Origin: an uncultured bacterium
GTDB lineage: Bacteria > Cyanobacteriota > Vampirovibrionia > Gastranaerophilales > Gastranaerophilaceae
Assembly: GCA_948888345.1 (NCBI GenBank)
Contig: CAQTPN010000114.1
Coordinates: 1-5,653, forward strand
Reading direction: 5' to 3'
DNA: 5,653 nt
A program made the translations under genes and the position numbers. Shown here one piece after another: positions 1 through 5,653 of this stretch. A model generated the notes under the pieces. It was given only the letters and a program-made list of their open reading frames with translations, made no database searches and had not been told where the DNA came from. Positions within the stretch are counted from its first letter, which is position 1; every line of letters begins with the position of its first letter.

Positions 1-1
1 A

Positions 2-1225
2 AAACTTGAAAATCTTAAAAATGTTGAGTTTTTGATTGAAGATTTAAAAAATGCACTTCAAAACAACCAAACAAGTACACTGGAAAGAATTAATTCTTTA
101 AATGAAGATTTGAATTCCCTCCGCTCAAATGTCAATGAAAAAAATGACGGGCTTATAGAGCGGGTTAACGGTTTGGATGGTATTATCTCACAAAAATTCA
201 ATGATGAAAAAGAAAGTATAAATAACAGATTAGAAAATTTAAATAATCTGATTACCGAAAGAACTGAAAATAATTTAAACAGTCTGCATAATTTAATTTC
301 TGAAAAATTTGACCATCAGTATAATCTGTCCAACGATATGCCTGAAAAAATTGAACAGGGCTTATACGGCAGATTAGAAGGTCTTAAAGATTTTATTTGT
401 GAAGAAATTAAAAATTCTATTTCATCAAAAATTGATACAAATTCAATTAACACATCAGAAAAACTTATAAATATTATAAGCGAATCTACAAATGAAACCT
501 CCCAGAAATTTGAAGTAATGGTAAATCAAGCATCAGAAAGAATTGCAAGCACTGTTATTGATAATGTTAAGAATAATCTTACAAATATTGAAACTTATCT
601 TGATAACCTTCAAAAAAGAAGAGAAACCCCTGTTGCACTAAGCGGCGAAGTTGCTCTTCCGGCTGAGGTTAATGAAAAATTGGATGCTGTTTTAAATAAA
701 ATAGCAAAAAAAGCTGATGATTCTTATTCAATGTCTGACCTTGAAGCGGACCTTGCAAAATTAAGATTCAGCTTTGAAAAATCTAATAAGAATATCGGTG
801 CGGATTTTCAAAACATAGGCGGATGGTTAAAAAATACAAATTCAAGACTTGAAAACCTCTCTAACATGGTAGGGATGCTTTCTAAGAAAATAGAAAACAC
901 TGAAAAATTAGGACTTGAAGAAGTAAAAACAAGGCTTGTTCAAAGCGAAAGAGAACACGTTGCTCCTCAAAAAATTGAAGAAGCCCTTAACGGCGTTTAT
1001 AAAAAATATAAAATTCAGGAAATGAGGCTGGATGAATTAAATGAAAAGCTTTCTTTGATTCTTCAAAAACAAAACGAAGGGTTTGATGTAAAATCATTCA
1101 TTGATTTATTCTATGATAATACAACCCAGACAAAAAGCCTTGCTTCAAGAGTTGACAGCATTGAAAATAAGCTGAACAACATCTCTAAAAATATTGAAAA
1201 AATCATTTCATATATTGATGAATAA
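2..1225 (+). CDS. Long coiled-coil protein of unknown function, 5' end cut off by the window
   Basis: I do not recognise a family. The frame is open from the first complete codon (base 2) to the TAA at 1223-1225. A TTG at 32 could give 397 residues, but no Shine-Dalgarno precedes it, the first in-frame ATG comes about 100 codons later, and the ten codons before the TTG (KLENLKNVEF) continue the same heptad-like pattern. The true start is therefore probably upstream of the window. Counting from that TTG, residues 1-195 are Asn/Glu/Lys/Ser-rich helix with regularly spaced Leu/Ile, including related segments near 51-56 (IISQKF), 73-77 (LITER) and 88-93 (LISEKF). A proline-containing break at about 196-213 follows, then more coiled coil at 214-305, a second break near 306-313, and a C-terminal helical part with a distinctive FDVKSFIDLFYD stretch (351-362). 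There is no transmembrane segment, signal peptide (N-terminus absent) or catalytic motif. A structural, scaffold or surface role is possible but unproven. Confidence 0.8.
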   Translation, partial: KLENLKNVEFLIEDLKNALQNNQTSTLERINSLNEDLNSLRSNVNEKNDGLIERVNGLDGIISQKFNDEKESINNRLENLNNLITERTENNLNSLHNLISEKFDHQYNLSNDMPEKIEQGLYGRLEGLKDFICEEIKNSISSKIDTNSINTSEKLINIISESTNETSQKFEVMVNQASERIASTVIDNVKNNLTNIETYLDNLQKRRETPVALSGEVALPAEVNEKLDAVLNKIAKKADDSYSMSDLEADLAKLRFSFEKSNKNIGADFQNIGGWLKNTNSRLENLSNMVGMLSKKIENTEKLGLEEVKTRLVQSEREHVAPQKIEEALNGVYKKYKIQEMRLDELNEKLSLILQKQNEGFDVKSFIDLFYDNTTQTKSLASRVDSIENKLNNISKNIEKIISYIDE

Positions 1226-1259
1226 AGTTTGCAAATTTGTTTAATAAAGCTTATGAGGA

Positions 1260-1285
1260 AAGAGTTTATTTTTTAATAAACTCTT
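1260..1285. terminator. Perfect inverted repeat between convergent genes, possible bidirectional terminator
   Basis: AAGAGTTTATT (1260-1270) and AATAAACTCTT (1275-1285) are exact reverse complements, giving an 11-bp stem with a TTTT loop on the + strand. It lies 34 bases past the coiled-coil gene stop and overlaps the last codons and stop of gpsA. Its position between converging genes suits a shared terminator. The stem is AT-rich, however, and neither strand has a clean U-run after it (CTTCGCC on +, TTCCTC on -), so termination is inferred rather than shown. Confidence 0.45.
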
Positions 1286-2273
1286 CTTCGCCTTTGAGTT
1301 CTCTGTTCATAAGGTTTAAGAAGATTTCTTTTGAATTTTCTTTTGAATAAACCGCCTTATAAATTGCATTTGAAATGGGTGTTTCAATGTTTAACTTCTC
1401 AGCAAGCTCGCATACTGCTTTTGAGGTTTTAACCCCTTCTGCAACCGAGCCTAAATCAGATAGAATATCATCAATTTTTTTACCCCGGGCAAGCATTCTT
1501 CCAACAGTGTTATTTCTGCTTAAATGGCTTGAACATGTTGCAATTAAATCGCCCATTCCGGATAATCCCCACATAGTTGAAGGATTTGCACCCAATTGAA
1601 CCGCCACACGGGCGATTTCTGCCATACCCCGGGCTAAAAGTGCCCCTTTAGAGTTATCCCCGAAATTCATCTCATCTAAAAACCCAGCAGCAATTGCAAT
1701 AACATTCTTTAAACTGCCGCCAAGTTCCACCCCTACCATATCCGTATTTGTATAGAGCCTGAATTTATCTTTTACGGTGAGCAGTTTTTGAACAATCTTT
1801 GCTGTTTCAATGTCATCTGATGCAACGGAAGCTGCTGTAGGATACCCCATTAATACTTCTTTTGCAAGCGTAGGACCTGAAAGCACCGCAAATTTCTGTT
1901 TTGGCAGTTCATCCTTTATAACTTCGCTCATTCTCTTTAACGAAGGTAATTCCAGCCCCTTTGACGTATTAACAAGAATTTGATTATCTTTTATTCCGGC
2001 TTCTTTAAGCTGTCTGCATACAGGACGGATGGCTGAAGTTGAAACCACAAGAAGAATAATATCTGCATCTTGAATGGCCTCTTTCATATCAGATGTAATT
2101 TTAACTTTCTTATCAAGTGAAACTTCAAAAGGTACGCTTGTTTTACCGCATTCAAGCAATTCTTTGGATAAATCTTCTTTTCTTGACCAGCCATAAACCG
2201 TTTCAAAGTTATCCGTTAATAACTTTGTTAATACTAAACCCCAACAACCTAAACCTATAACGGCAATTTTCAA
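1266..2273 (-). CDS. gpsA: Glycerol-3-phosphate dehydrogenase [NAD(P)+]
   Basis: This cytosolic enzyme reduces dihydroxyacetone phosphate to sn-glycerol 3-phosphate, the backbone for phospholipid synthesis. At 335 residues it has normal GpsA length. The N-terminal Rossmann fold shows the dinucleotide loop GLGCWG (7-12). Next come the NTSKGLE segment with conserved Lys105 (101-107) and SGPTLAKEV (132-140, usually SGPSFAKEV). The C-terminal helical domain has VELGGSLKNVIAIAAG (182-197) with the family's catalytic Lys at 189, GLSGMGDL with Asp242 (236-243), the SRNNTVG substrate-phosphate region with Arg253-Asn254 (252-258), and VAEGVKTS (277-284). The start is TTG at 2273-2271, chosen because an AGGGGA Shine-Dalgarno lies 7 bases upstream and the protein begins directly at the beta strand before the Gly loop. 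The gene follows the 68-codon gene by 29 bases on the same strand and is probably co-transcribed with it. Minor oddity: Cys10 stands where Ser or Ala is common. All key residues are present. Confidence 0.97.
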   Translation of the reverse strand: MKIAVIGLGCWGLVLTKLLTDNFETVYGWSRKEDLSKELLECGKTSVPFEVSLDKKVKITSDMKEAIQDADIILLVVSTSAIRPVCRQLKEAGIKDNQILVNTSKGLELPSLKRMSEVIKDELPKQKFAVLSGPTLAKEVLMGYPTAASVASDDIETAKIVQKLLTVKDKFRLYTNTDMVGVELGGSLKNVIAIAAGFLDEMNFGDNSKGALLARGMAEIARVAVQLGANPSTMWGLSGMGDLIATCSSHLSRNNTVGRMLARGKKIDDILSDLGSVAEGVKTSKAVCELAEKLNIETPISNAIYKAVYSKENSKEIFLNLMNRELKGEEEFIKK

Positions 2274-2280
2274 TTTTTAT

Positions 2281-2286
2281 TCCCCT
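2281..2286 (-). promoter_or_regulatory. Shine-Dalgarno site for gpsA, supporting the TTG start
   Basis: On the - strand AGGGGA is followed by a 7-base spacer and TTG (2273-2271). The strong, well-spaced site favours this non-ATG start for gpsA. Confidence 0.8.
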
Positions 2287-2302
2287 ATAAGGATTTTTAA
2301 AC

Positions 2303-2509
2303 TTATATAAGCCCCATATCCATCAATTCTTTTTCAATGCGGGCATCTTTTGTGCTTGCAGTGGCAAGGCGTACAAAAACATCATTCTGATTTAATTTAT
2401 TTTGAAGTGATAATTTATTAAAAGCATTCGCTGAGAGATTTTGTTTAAAAGCCGCACCGTTTTGTCGGTATTGATTATTTATTAACAAATGTACGGGCGA
2501 TACTCTCAT
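2303..2509 (-). CDS. Small hypothetical protein upstream of gpsA (68 aa)
   Basis: I do not recognise a family. A TTG at 2551 would extend the frame to 82 residues, but the internal ATG at 2509-2507 has a clear AAGGAG five bases upstream, so 68 residues is the better reading. The product begins MRVSPVHLLI, continues through an Asn/Gln-rich segment with AAFKQNLS (19-26), and ends in a charged, probably helical tail that includes KDARIEKELMDMGLI (54-68). It has no Cys, no transmembrane segment and no signal peptide. The frame is supported by the good ribosome site, a candidate promoter about 65 bases upstream, and the 29-base gap to gpsA. The MRVSPV...FK style resembles short N-terminal stretches I associate with Gastranaerophilales proteins, but that is recollection, not a match. 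Function is unknown. It might be a short regulatory or lineage-specific protein, or simply a leader ORF for gpsA. Confidence 0.7.
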   Translation of the reverse strand: MRVSPVHLLINNQYRQNGAAFKQNLSANAFNKLSLQNKLNQNDVFVRLATASTKDARIEKELMDMGLI

Positions 2510-2514
2510 TAATG

Positions 2515-2520
2515 CTCCTT
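2515..2520 (-). promoter_or_regulatory. Shine-Dalgarno site fixing the start of the 68-codon gene
   Basis: On the - strand AAGGAG is followed by CATTA and ATG at 2509-2507. This selects the internal ATG over the TTG at 2551, which would place the Shine-Dalgarno inside the coding frame. Confidence 0.8.
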
Positions 2521-2574
2521 TTTTGTGTTTAATAATCGGCCGGAAAAACAAAATCCAGTTTTGCGACCTTTATA

Positions 2575-2603
2575 ATTCTACTACAACCGGTCAAAAAATA
2601 CAA
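2575..2603 (-). promoter_or_regulatory. Candidate sigma-70-type promoter for the small gene and gpsA
   Basis: On the - strand a -35-like TTGTAT (2603-2598), a 17-base spacer and a -10-like TAGAAT (2580-2575) lie in the 105-base gap after the methyltransferase gene. Initiation would fall near 2568, leaving a leader of about 60 bases. A TTGACC also lies inside the spacer and could pair with TATAAA further down, but at only 14 bases of spacing. The TAGAAT core and the GTTGTAG before it recur upstream of pepP. Confidence 0.5.
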
Positions 2604-2614
2604 TAAAAGATTTT

Positions 2615-3361
2615 CTAACCTTCATTTTTATACATTTCATAGAGGATAATTCCTGCCGAAATAGCTAAATTCAGGGACTCTACACCTTTTTTCATAGGAA
2701 TTGTGTATGAAATATCAGATAGACTTAATAATTCTTTACATAAACCTTGCGCCTCAGACCCGAACATAATAATAGAGGGGGTTTTGGCTTCAAGATTTGC
2801 TGTTGAATTTTTGGAATTAACTACCGTTGTTAATATTTTATGCGTTTTTTTGAATTCTATCAATTCCCCGATTGAGGCATGGATAATTGGCATTTTAAAT
2901 ATATTCCCTGCAGCGGAGCGGATTGTCTTTGGGGAAAATTCATCCGTACAATCCCCAAAAAGTATTATCCCGTCCACATTAAAGGCTGCTGCGGTTCTTA
3001 TAATTGTGCCTAAATTTCCTGCATCTTTTATTGAATCAAGAAGCAATATTTTTTTAAAGGTTTTAAAACTTTCAATGGCATATTCAGGCTTTTTTACCAC
3101 CCCTAAAATATTCGGAGCACTCTCTGTCGTAGAAATTTTCTCCATAACCTTCTCGTTTATCAGATAGGCTTTATCATCCTCATATTCCAGAAGAAGAGAT
3201 TTATCAACCGAAAAAACATATTTTATTTCAAGATTTTCTTCTTTTGCACCAAAAAGTGCTTTTTTGCCTTCAACAATTATAAATTCTTCTCTGTATTTTT
3301 TTTGATGAAGTTTTACAATATCTTTTACAAGATTATTTTGAACACTCGTTATCTCAATCAT
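2615..3361 (-). CDS. SpoU/TrmH-family RNA 2'-O-ribose methyltransferase
   Basis: Members of this SPOUT family transfer a methyl group from S-adenosylmethionine to a ribose 2'-OH in rRNA or tRNA, using a trefoil-knot fold as dimers. From the ATG at 3361 the protein has 248 residues, typical of the YsgA/RlmB-like branch. The N-terminal 90 residues (starting MIEITSVQNNLVK, with EEFIIVEGKKAL at 25-36) resemble the small substrate-binding domain. The catalytic domain carries motif 1 NLGTIIRTA (116-124, conserved Arg122), motif 2 IIMFGSEAQGL (197-207, Glu203) and motif 3 IPMKKGVESLNLA (221-233, Asn231). A TTG one codon earlier is in frame, but the Shine-Dalgarno GGAGG sits 4 bases before the ATG and only 1 before the TTG. 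The start overlaps the pepP stop as TGATG, so the two genes are probably translationally coupled. The stop is TAG. The RNA target and modified nucleotide cannot be read from the sequence, so no symbol is given. Confidence 0.93.
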   Translation of the reverse strand: MIEITSVQNNLVKDIVKLHQKKYREEFIIVEGKKALFGAKEENLEIKYVFSVDKSLLLEYEDDKAYLINEKVMEKISTTESAPNILGVVKKPEYAIESFKTFKKILLLDSIKDAGNLGTIIRTAAAFNVDGIILFGDCTDEFSPKTIRSAAGNIFKMPIIHASIGELIEFKKTHKILTTVVNSKNSTANLEAKTPSIIMFGSEAQGLCKELLSLSDISYTIPMKKGVESLNLAISAGIILYEMYKNEG

Positions 3362-3370
3362 CAATCCTCC
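3359..3370 (-). promoter_or_regulatory. Ribosome binding site and TGATG stop/start overlap coupling pepP to the methyltransferase
   Basis: The - strand reads GGAGG (3370-3366), ATTG, ATG (3361-3359). The pepP stop TGA (3363-3361) shares its last A with this ATG, and the Shine-Dalgarno lies within the final pepP codons. This is the standard arrangement for termination-reinitiation coupling. Confidence 0.8.
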
Positions 3371-4941
3371 AAAAGAGCTTCTTTTGCCATATTTTGCCAG
3401 ATTTCAAACCATTTTTGCTCCTTTTTATTCAGCATTTTTTTATCTGTCAAATTTTCTTCATAAGGAAATCGTGAAAGTGTAATCTTCTTTTTATTGTTAA
3501 AATATACCGTGTTTTCAAGTCTTACACCGAATTCACCTTCTTTATACAACCCGGGTTCTATCGTAAACACCATATTATTCTGCAATTTTTTATTGTATTT
3601 TGGTGCGGGGGTTAAAGTCGGAGGTGCTTGATGAACAGGTATTCCAACCCCATGGCCCAAAGAGTGAGGGAACAAAAATCCCTGCTTTTCATATTTTTTC
3701 AAAATTTTTCTTGCTAAATCATCAAGGTCTTTAGTTTGGGGCAAATCCGTAAAATAACAATTTAATTGCGCCCTTAAAACTGCTGTATAAATTTCTTTTA
3801 CCTTATCCGATGCCCTGTTTCCGCACAAGAAAACCCTCGTTATATCGGTAGCATAACCCCCTTCATAATATCCGCCGCAATCTAAAAGAATTATATCACC
3901 GTCTTTTAAAATTTTATTTTTATCATAGTTTGAATAATGGATAGAGCTTGAATTTTCGCCGATTGCAAGAATAGTCTTAAAACTTGTACATCTTGCACCT
4001 GCTTTAATTAATTCTTCTTCAAAAATGTCTTTTAATTCAAATTCGCTTATACCGGCCTTAATTCTGCTTTTAAAGGCATAAAGGGCCTTATCCAGCCTTT
4101 TAAAGCTTTCTTTATAATGTTTAATTTCCGCCCTGTTTTTTATTGACGCCATTTTTACAATCTGATTTGATGCAGAAATTTTCGGGTTTTTAATAAGATT
4201 AAAATCATATAGGGAAATCGTATTTTCATCAATTAAAACAGGCTCTTTTATTTTTGATAAAATTTCATTCATCCTTTTAAACGGATATATTTCAATTCCG
4301 TTTAATGATGGCATTTTATCATTTGAAAAAAGGACTGTCTTATCTTTTAAAATAAGCATTTTTGCTTTAATAACAGATGTATTTATTTCATCAAAACTTC
4401 TTAAATTCAAAAGATATGAAACATCTTCCATGCTTGAAATAAAGATATTTTGGCCTTTTATTCTCTTCTTTAGCTTATCAATCTTTTTATCATACGATAC
4501 ACCGCATATATCAAGGCTTATTTCTTCAACAGCCGCAGCTTTTGCAGGCTCATCTTCCGTCTCATAGGGAGTTATATTTATTTTGGAAAGAGTTTTTTTA
4601 AATAAATCAAAAATTGCATATCTTGTTGATTTTGACGGAACAAAAAGGGTGCTTCCCTTTGGCAGGTTTTTTTTCAGCGCAATAATTAAATTTGTTTTCA
4701 TGTCCATTTTAACAACATTTATATTTTTACCGTCTGTTTCTTTATCAGCTTGAATATGATATCTGGGGTCAACAAACAGGGTAATTTTACCTGATTTATC
4801 TATGACAGCTTCACCCGCCGTGCCCGAAAAGCCTGTCATTCTATAAAGATGGGTATTTTTACTATGTTCAAATGTTAAATCATCTTTTGATTTTAAAAGG
4901 ATATATTCATTTTCTTTCAGGTTTTTAATCAATTTTTCCAT
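3361..4941 (-). CDS. pepP: Xaa-Pro aminopeptidase, three-domain M24B metallopeptidase
   Basis: This enzyme removes an N-terminal residue that precedes proline, normally with two Mn2+ or similar ions, and helps recycle peptides in the cytosol (no signal peptide seen). At 526 residues it is longer than E. coli PepP (about 440) and matches the three-domain layout of eukaryotic XPNPEP1-like enzymes. The first creatinase-like domain spans about 1-135, with GFSGTAGEAVI (37-47) and FVDPRYHIQADKE (56-68). A second pseudo-domain covers about 150-265, the pita-bread catalytic domain about 270-485, and a short C-terminal extension ends in a WFEIW-containing tail. The metal ligands are all present: Asp354 (LLDCGG), Asp366 (TDITR), His430 (HSLGHGVG), Glu462 (FTIEPGLY) and Glu476 (GVRLEN). 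The supporting His335 (SSIHYSN) and His437 (PVHQAPP) are also there. The start is ATG at 4941-4939 after a modest AGGT six bases upstream. The gene overlaps the methyltransferase gene by one base. Prolidase or creatinase are less likely given the length and C-terminal region. Confidence 0.95.
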   Translation of the reverse strand: MEKLIKNLKENEYILLKSKDDLTFEHSKNTHLYRMTGFSGTAGEAVIDKSGKITLFVDPRYHIQADKETDGKNINVVKMDMKTNLIIALKKNLPKGSTLFVPSKSTRYAIFDLFKKTLSKINITPYETEDEPAKAAAVEEISLDICGVSYDKKIDKLKKRIKGQNIFISSMEDVSYLLNLRSFDEINTSVIKAKMLILKDKTVLFSNDKMPSLNGIEIYPFKRMNEILSKIKEPVLIDENTISLYDFNLIKNPKISASNQIVKMASIKNRAEIKHYKESFKRLDKALYAFKSRIKAGISEFELKDIFEEELIKAGARCTSFKTILAIGENSSSIHYSNYDKNKILKDGDIILLDCGGYYEGGYATDITRVFLCGNRASDKVKEIYTAVLRAQLNCYFTDLPQTKDLDDLARKILKKYEKQGFLFPHSLGHGVGIPVHQAPPTLTPAPKYNKKLQNNMVFTIEPGLYKEGEFGVRLENTVYFNNKKKITLSRFPYEENLTDKKMLNKKEQKWFEIWQNMAKEALLED

Positions 4942-4974
4942 ATTTTACCTGTAATTTACTGCAGCTTTAAATTA

Positions 4975-5003
4975 ATTCTACAACACATTTTAAAATAAGT
5001 GAA
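4975..5003 (-). promoter_or_regulatory. Candidate sigma-70-type promoter for pepP and the methyltransferase
   Basis: On the - strand a weak -35-like TTCACT (5003-4998), a 17-base spacer and a -10-like TAGAAT (4980-4975) lie in the 118-base udg-pepP gap. Transcription would begin near 4968, with a leader of about 27 bases. The -10 hexamer and the preceding GTTG match the other candidate promoter in the window. The -35 is poor, so confidence rests on position and on the shared core. Confidence 0.45.
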
Positions 5004-5059
5004 ACCCCGCTTACAGACATTTTCCGGATTATCACATAGCCCAAAAAACCTCTGCACAA

Positions 5060-5650
5060 TTATTTCCCGAGGGTGTCAAAATTATCCGTTAAAGACAGCT
5101 GTCTTATCATCTTTAAATCCTTAAGCATCAAATCTCTTGGGGAACCTTCTTCTGTGGAAACATTGCGCAAAAGATAAGAGGGATGAAAAATCGGCACAAA
5201 AACCGTTCCTCTGGAACCTCTGTAAATTTTGCCGCGGCACTTTGTGATGCCCTTCCCTTTAATAAAGCTTTCAAGTGCCGTTGCTCCGCATAAAATAATA
5301 ATTTTAGGCTTTACCGTATCAATTTGAAATTTTAAAAACGGCGCGCATGCCTTCTTTTCATCAGGCTCAGGTTTTCTGTTCCCGGGCGGGCGGCATTTTA
5401 AGGTATTGCAGATATAAATATCGTTTTTCCTGTCAATACCGGCTTTTATAAAAAATTCATCCAACAATTGCCCGGCACGCCCGACAAATGGCACGCCGAG
5501 CCTGTCTTCATCCGCCCCGGGTGCTTCTCCTATAAGCATAATTTTCGCTTTGGGATTTCCATCCGAAAAAACAAGGTTTGTCCTTGTTGAACACAAAGAA
5601 CAACCCTTGCAATGCTTTAATTTTTCTTTTAAATCATCAAGCGCGCTCAT
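5060..5650 (-). CDS. udg: Family 4 uracil-DNA glycosylase (4Fe-4S)
   Basis: This enzyme excises uracil from DNA, arising from cytosine deamination or dUTP incorporation, to start base-excision repair. At 196 residues it has the usual family 4 (UDGa) length. The iron-sulfur cluster ligands expected of the family are visible: Cys14 and Cys17 (CKGC), Cys86 (TLKCRPP) and Cys102 (KKACAP). The active-site motifs are GEAPG (41-45) followed by the conserved EDRLGVPFVGRAGQLLD stretch (48-64), then NTLKCRPPGNRKP (82-94), and the C-terminal HPSYLLRN (156-163) that contacts the DNA minor groove. The ATG at 5650-5648 places the first Cys at residue 14, as is normal, so the protein looks complete. Only three bases lie beyond it, so the ribosome site and promoter are outside the window. 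The family 4 fold is related to that of the unlinked family 1 Ung, but the Cys set and GEAPG exclude Ung. Genes of this type are sometimes annotated as phage SPO1 DNA polymerase-related proteins. Confidence 0.95.
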   Translation of the reverse strand: MSALDDLKEKLKHCKGCSLCSTRTNLVFSDGNPKAKIMLIGEAPGADEDRLGVPFVGRAGQLLDEFFIKAGIDRKNDIYICNTLKCRPPGNRKPEPDEKKACAPFLKFQIDTVKPKIIILCGATALESFIKGKGITKCRGKIYRGSRGTVFVPIFHPSYLLRNVSTEEGSPRDLMLKDLKMIRQLSLTDNFDTLGK

Positions 5651-5653
5651 AAA

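Noticed and set aside
1375..1599. Open frame of 74 codons on the + strand
   Set aside because: It lies wholly inside gpsA on the opposite strand, where gpsA shows full family motifs. It has no ribosome site or recognisable protein features, so it is a shadow frame.
2550..2564. Possible small hairpin CAAAA-CTGGA-TTTTG followed by a T-run on the - strand, as an attenuator before the small gene
   Set aside because: The stem is only 5 bp with one G-C pair and would not be stable. I see no antiterminator partner or riboswitch-like conserved core in the short leader.
2703..3167. Open frame of 154 codons on the + strand
   Set aside because: It is antisense to the catalytic domain of the RNA methyltransferase. 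Its apparent openness follows from codon bias of the real gene on the other strand.
4967..5020. 17-codon ATG frame on the - strand between udg and pepP (MSVSGVSLILKCVVELI)
   Set aside because: It has only a weak GGA upstream and covers the candidate pepP promoter, so it would start upstream of the predicted transcription start. Chance is the simpler explanation.
4942..5059. Terminator for udg in the udg-pepP gap
   Set aside because: A T6 run occurs on the - strand at 5048-5043, but I could find no GC-rich stem before it. No intrinsic terminator is supported.
1..5653. Mobile elements, CRISPR arrays, tRNA/rRNA genes, or a defence system
   Set aside because: No transposase or integrase motifs, spaced direct repeats, terminal inverted repeats or RNA gene signatures were seen. 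Gene content and composition look like ordinary chromosome.

Overview
The window is a low-GC (roughly one third G+C by eye) piece of a bacterial chromosome. It is compact, with short intergenic gaps, clear Shine-Dalgarno sites and some TTG starts. The recognisable genes are housekeeping: a family 4 Fe-S uracil-DNA glycosylase, a three-domain aminopeptidase P, a SpoU/TrmH RNA 2'-O-methyltransferase and GpsA. The bacterial ester-lipid enzyme GpsA excludes an archaeon. The Asn/Lys-rich composition, and the small protein beginning MRVSPV with an AAFKQN stretch, recall gut Melainabacteria (Candidatus Gastranaerophilales, non-photosynthetic Cyanobacteriota). That placement is inferred from memory and is only tentative. 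I see no phage, transposon, CRISPR, tRNA or rRNA sequence.

Layout: one gene lies on the + strand. It is the 3' part of a long coiled-coil protein (2-1225) whose reading frame stays open to the left edge. It runs convergently into everything else, which lies on the - strand. Read in the - direction from the right edge, the order is: udg (5650-5060); a 118-base gap holding a candidate promoter; pepP (4941-3361), whose stop codon overlaps by one base the start of the RNA methyltransferase gene (3361-2615); a 105-base gap holding a second candidate promoter; a 68-codon gene of unknown function (2509-2303); and gpsA (2273-1266). A perfect 11-bp inverted repeat sits at the convergent gpsA/coiled-coil boundary. 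No gene-free stretch reaches 300 bases.

Functionally these look like three - strand transcription units: udg (DNA repair), pepP plus methyltransferase (peptide turnover and RNA modification, translationally coupled), and the small gene plus gpsA (phospholipid precursor supply). The two internal promoters share an unusual GTTGTAG/TAGAAT core. Nothing here amounts to a clear new multi-gene system. The least explained items are the truncated coiled-coil protein and the small gene in front of gpsA.
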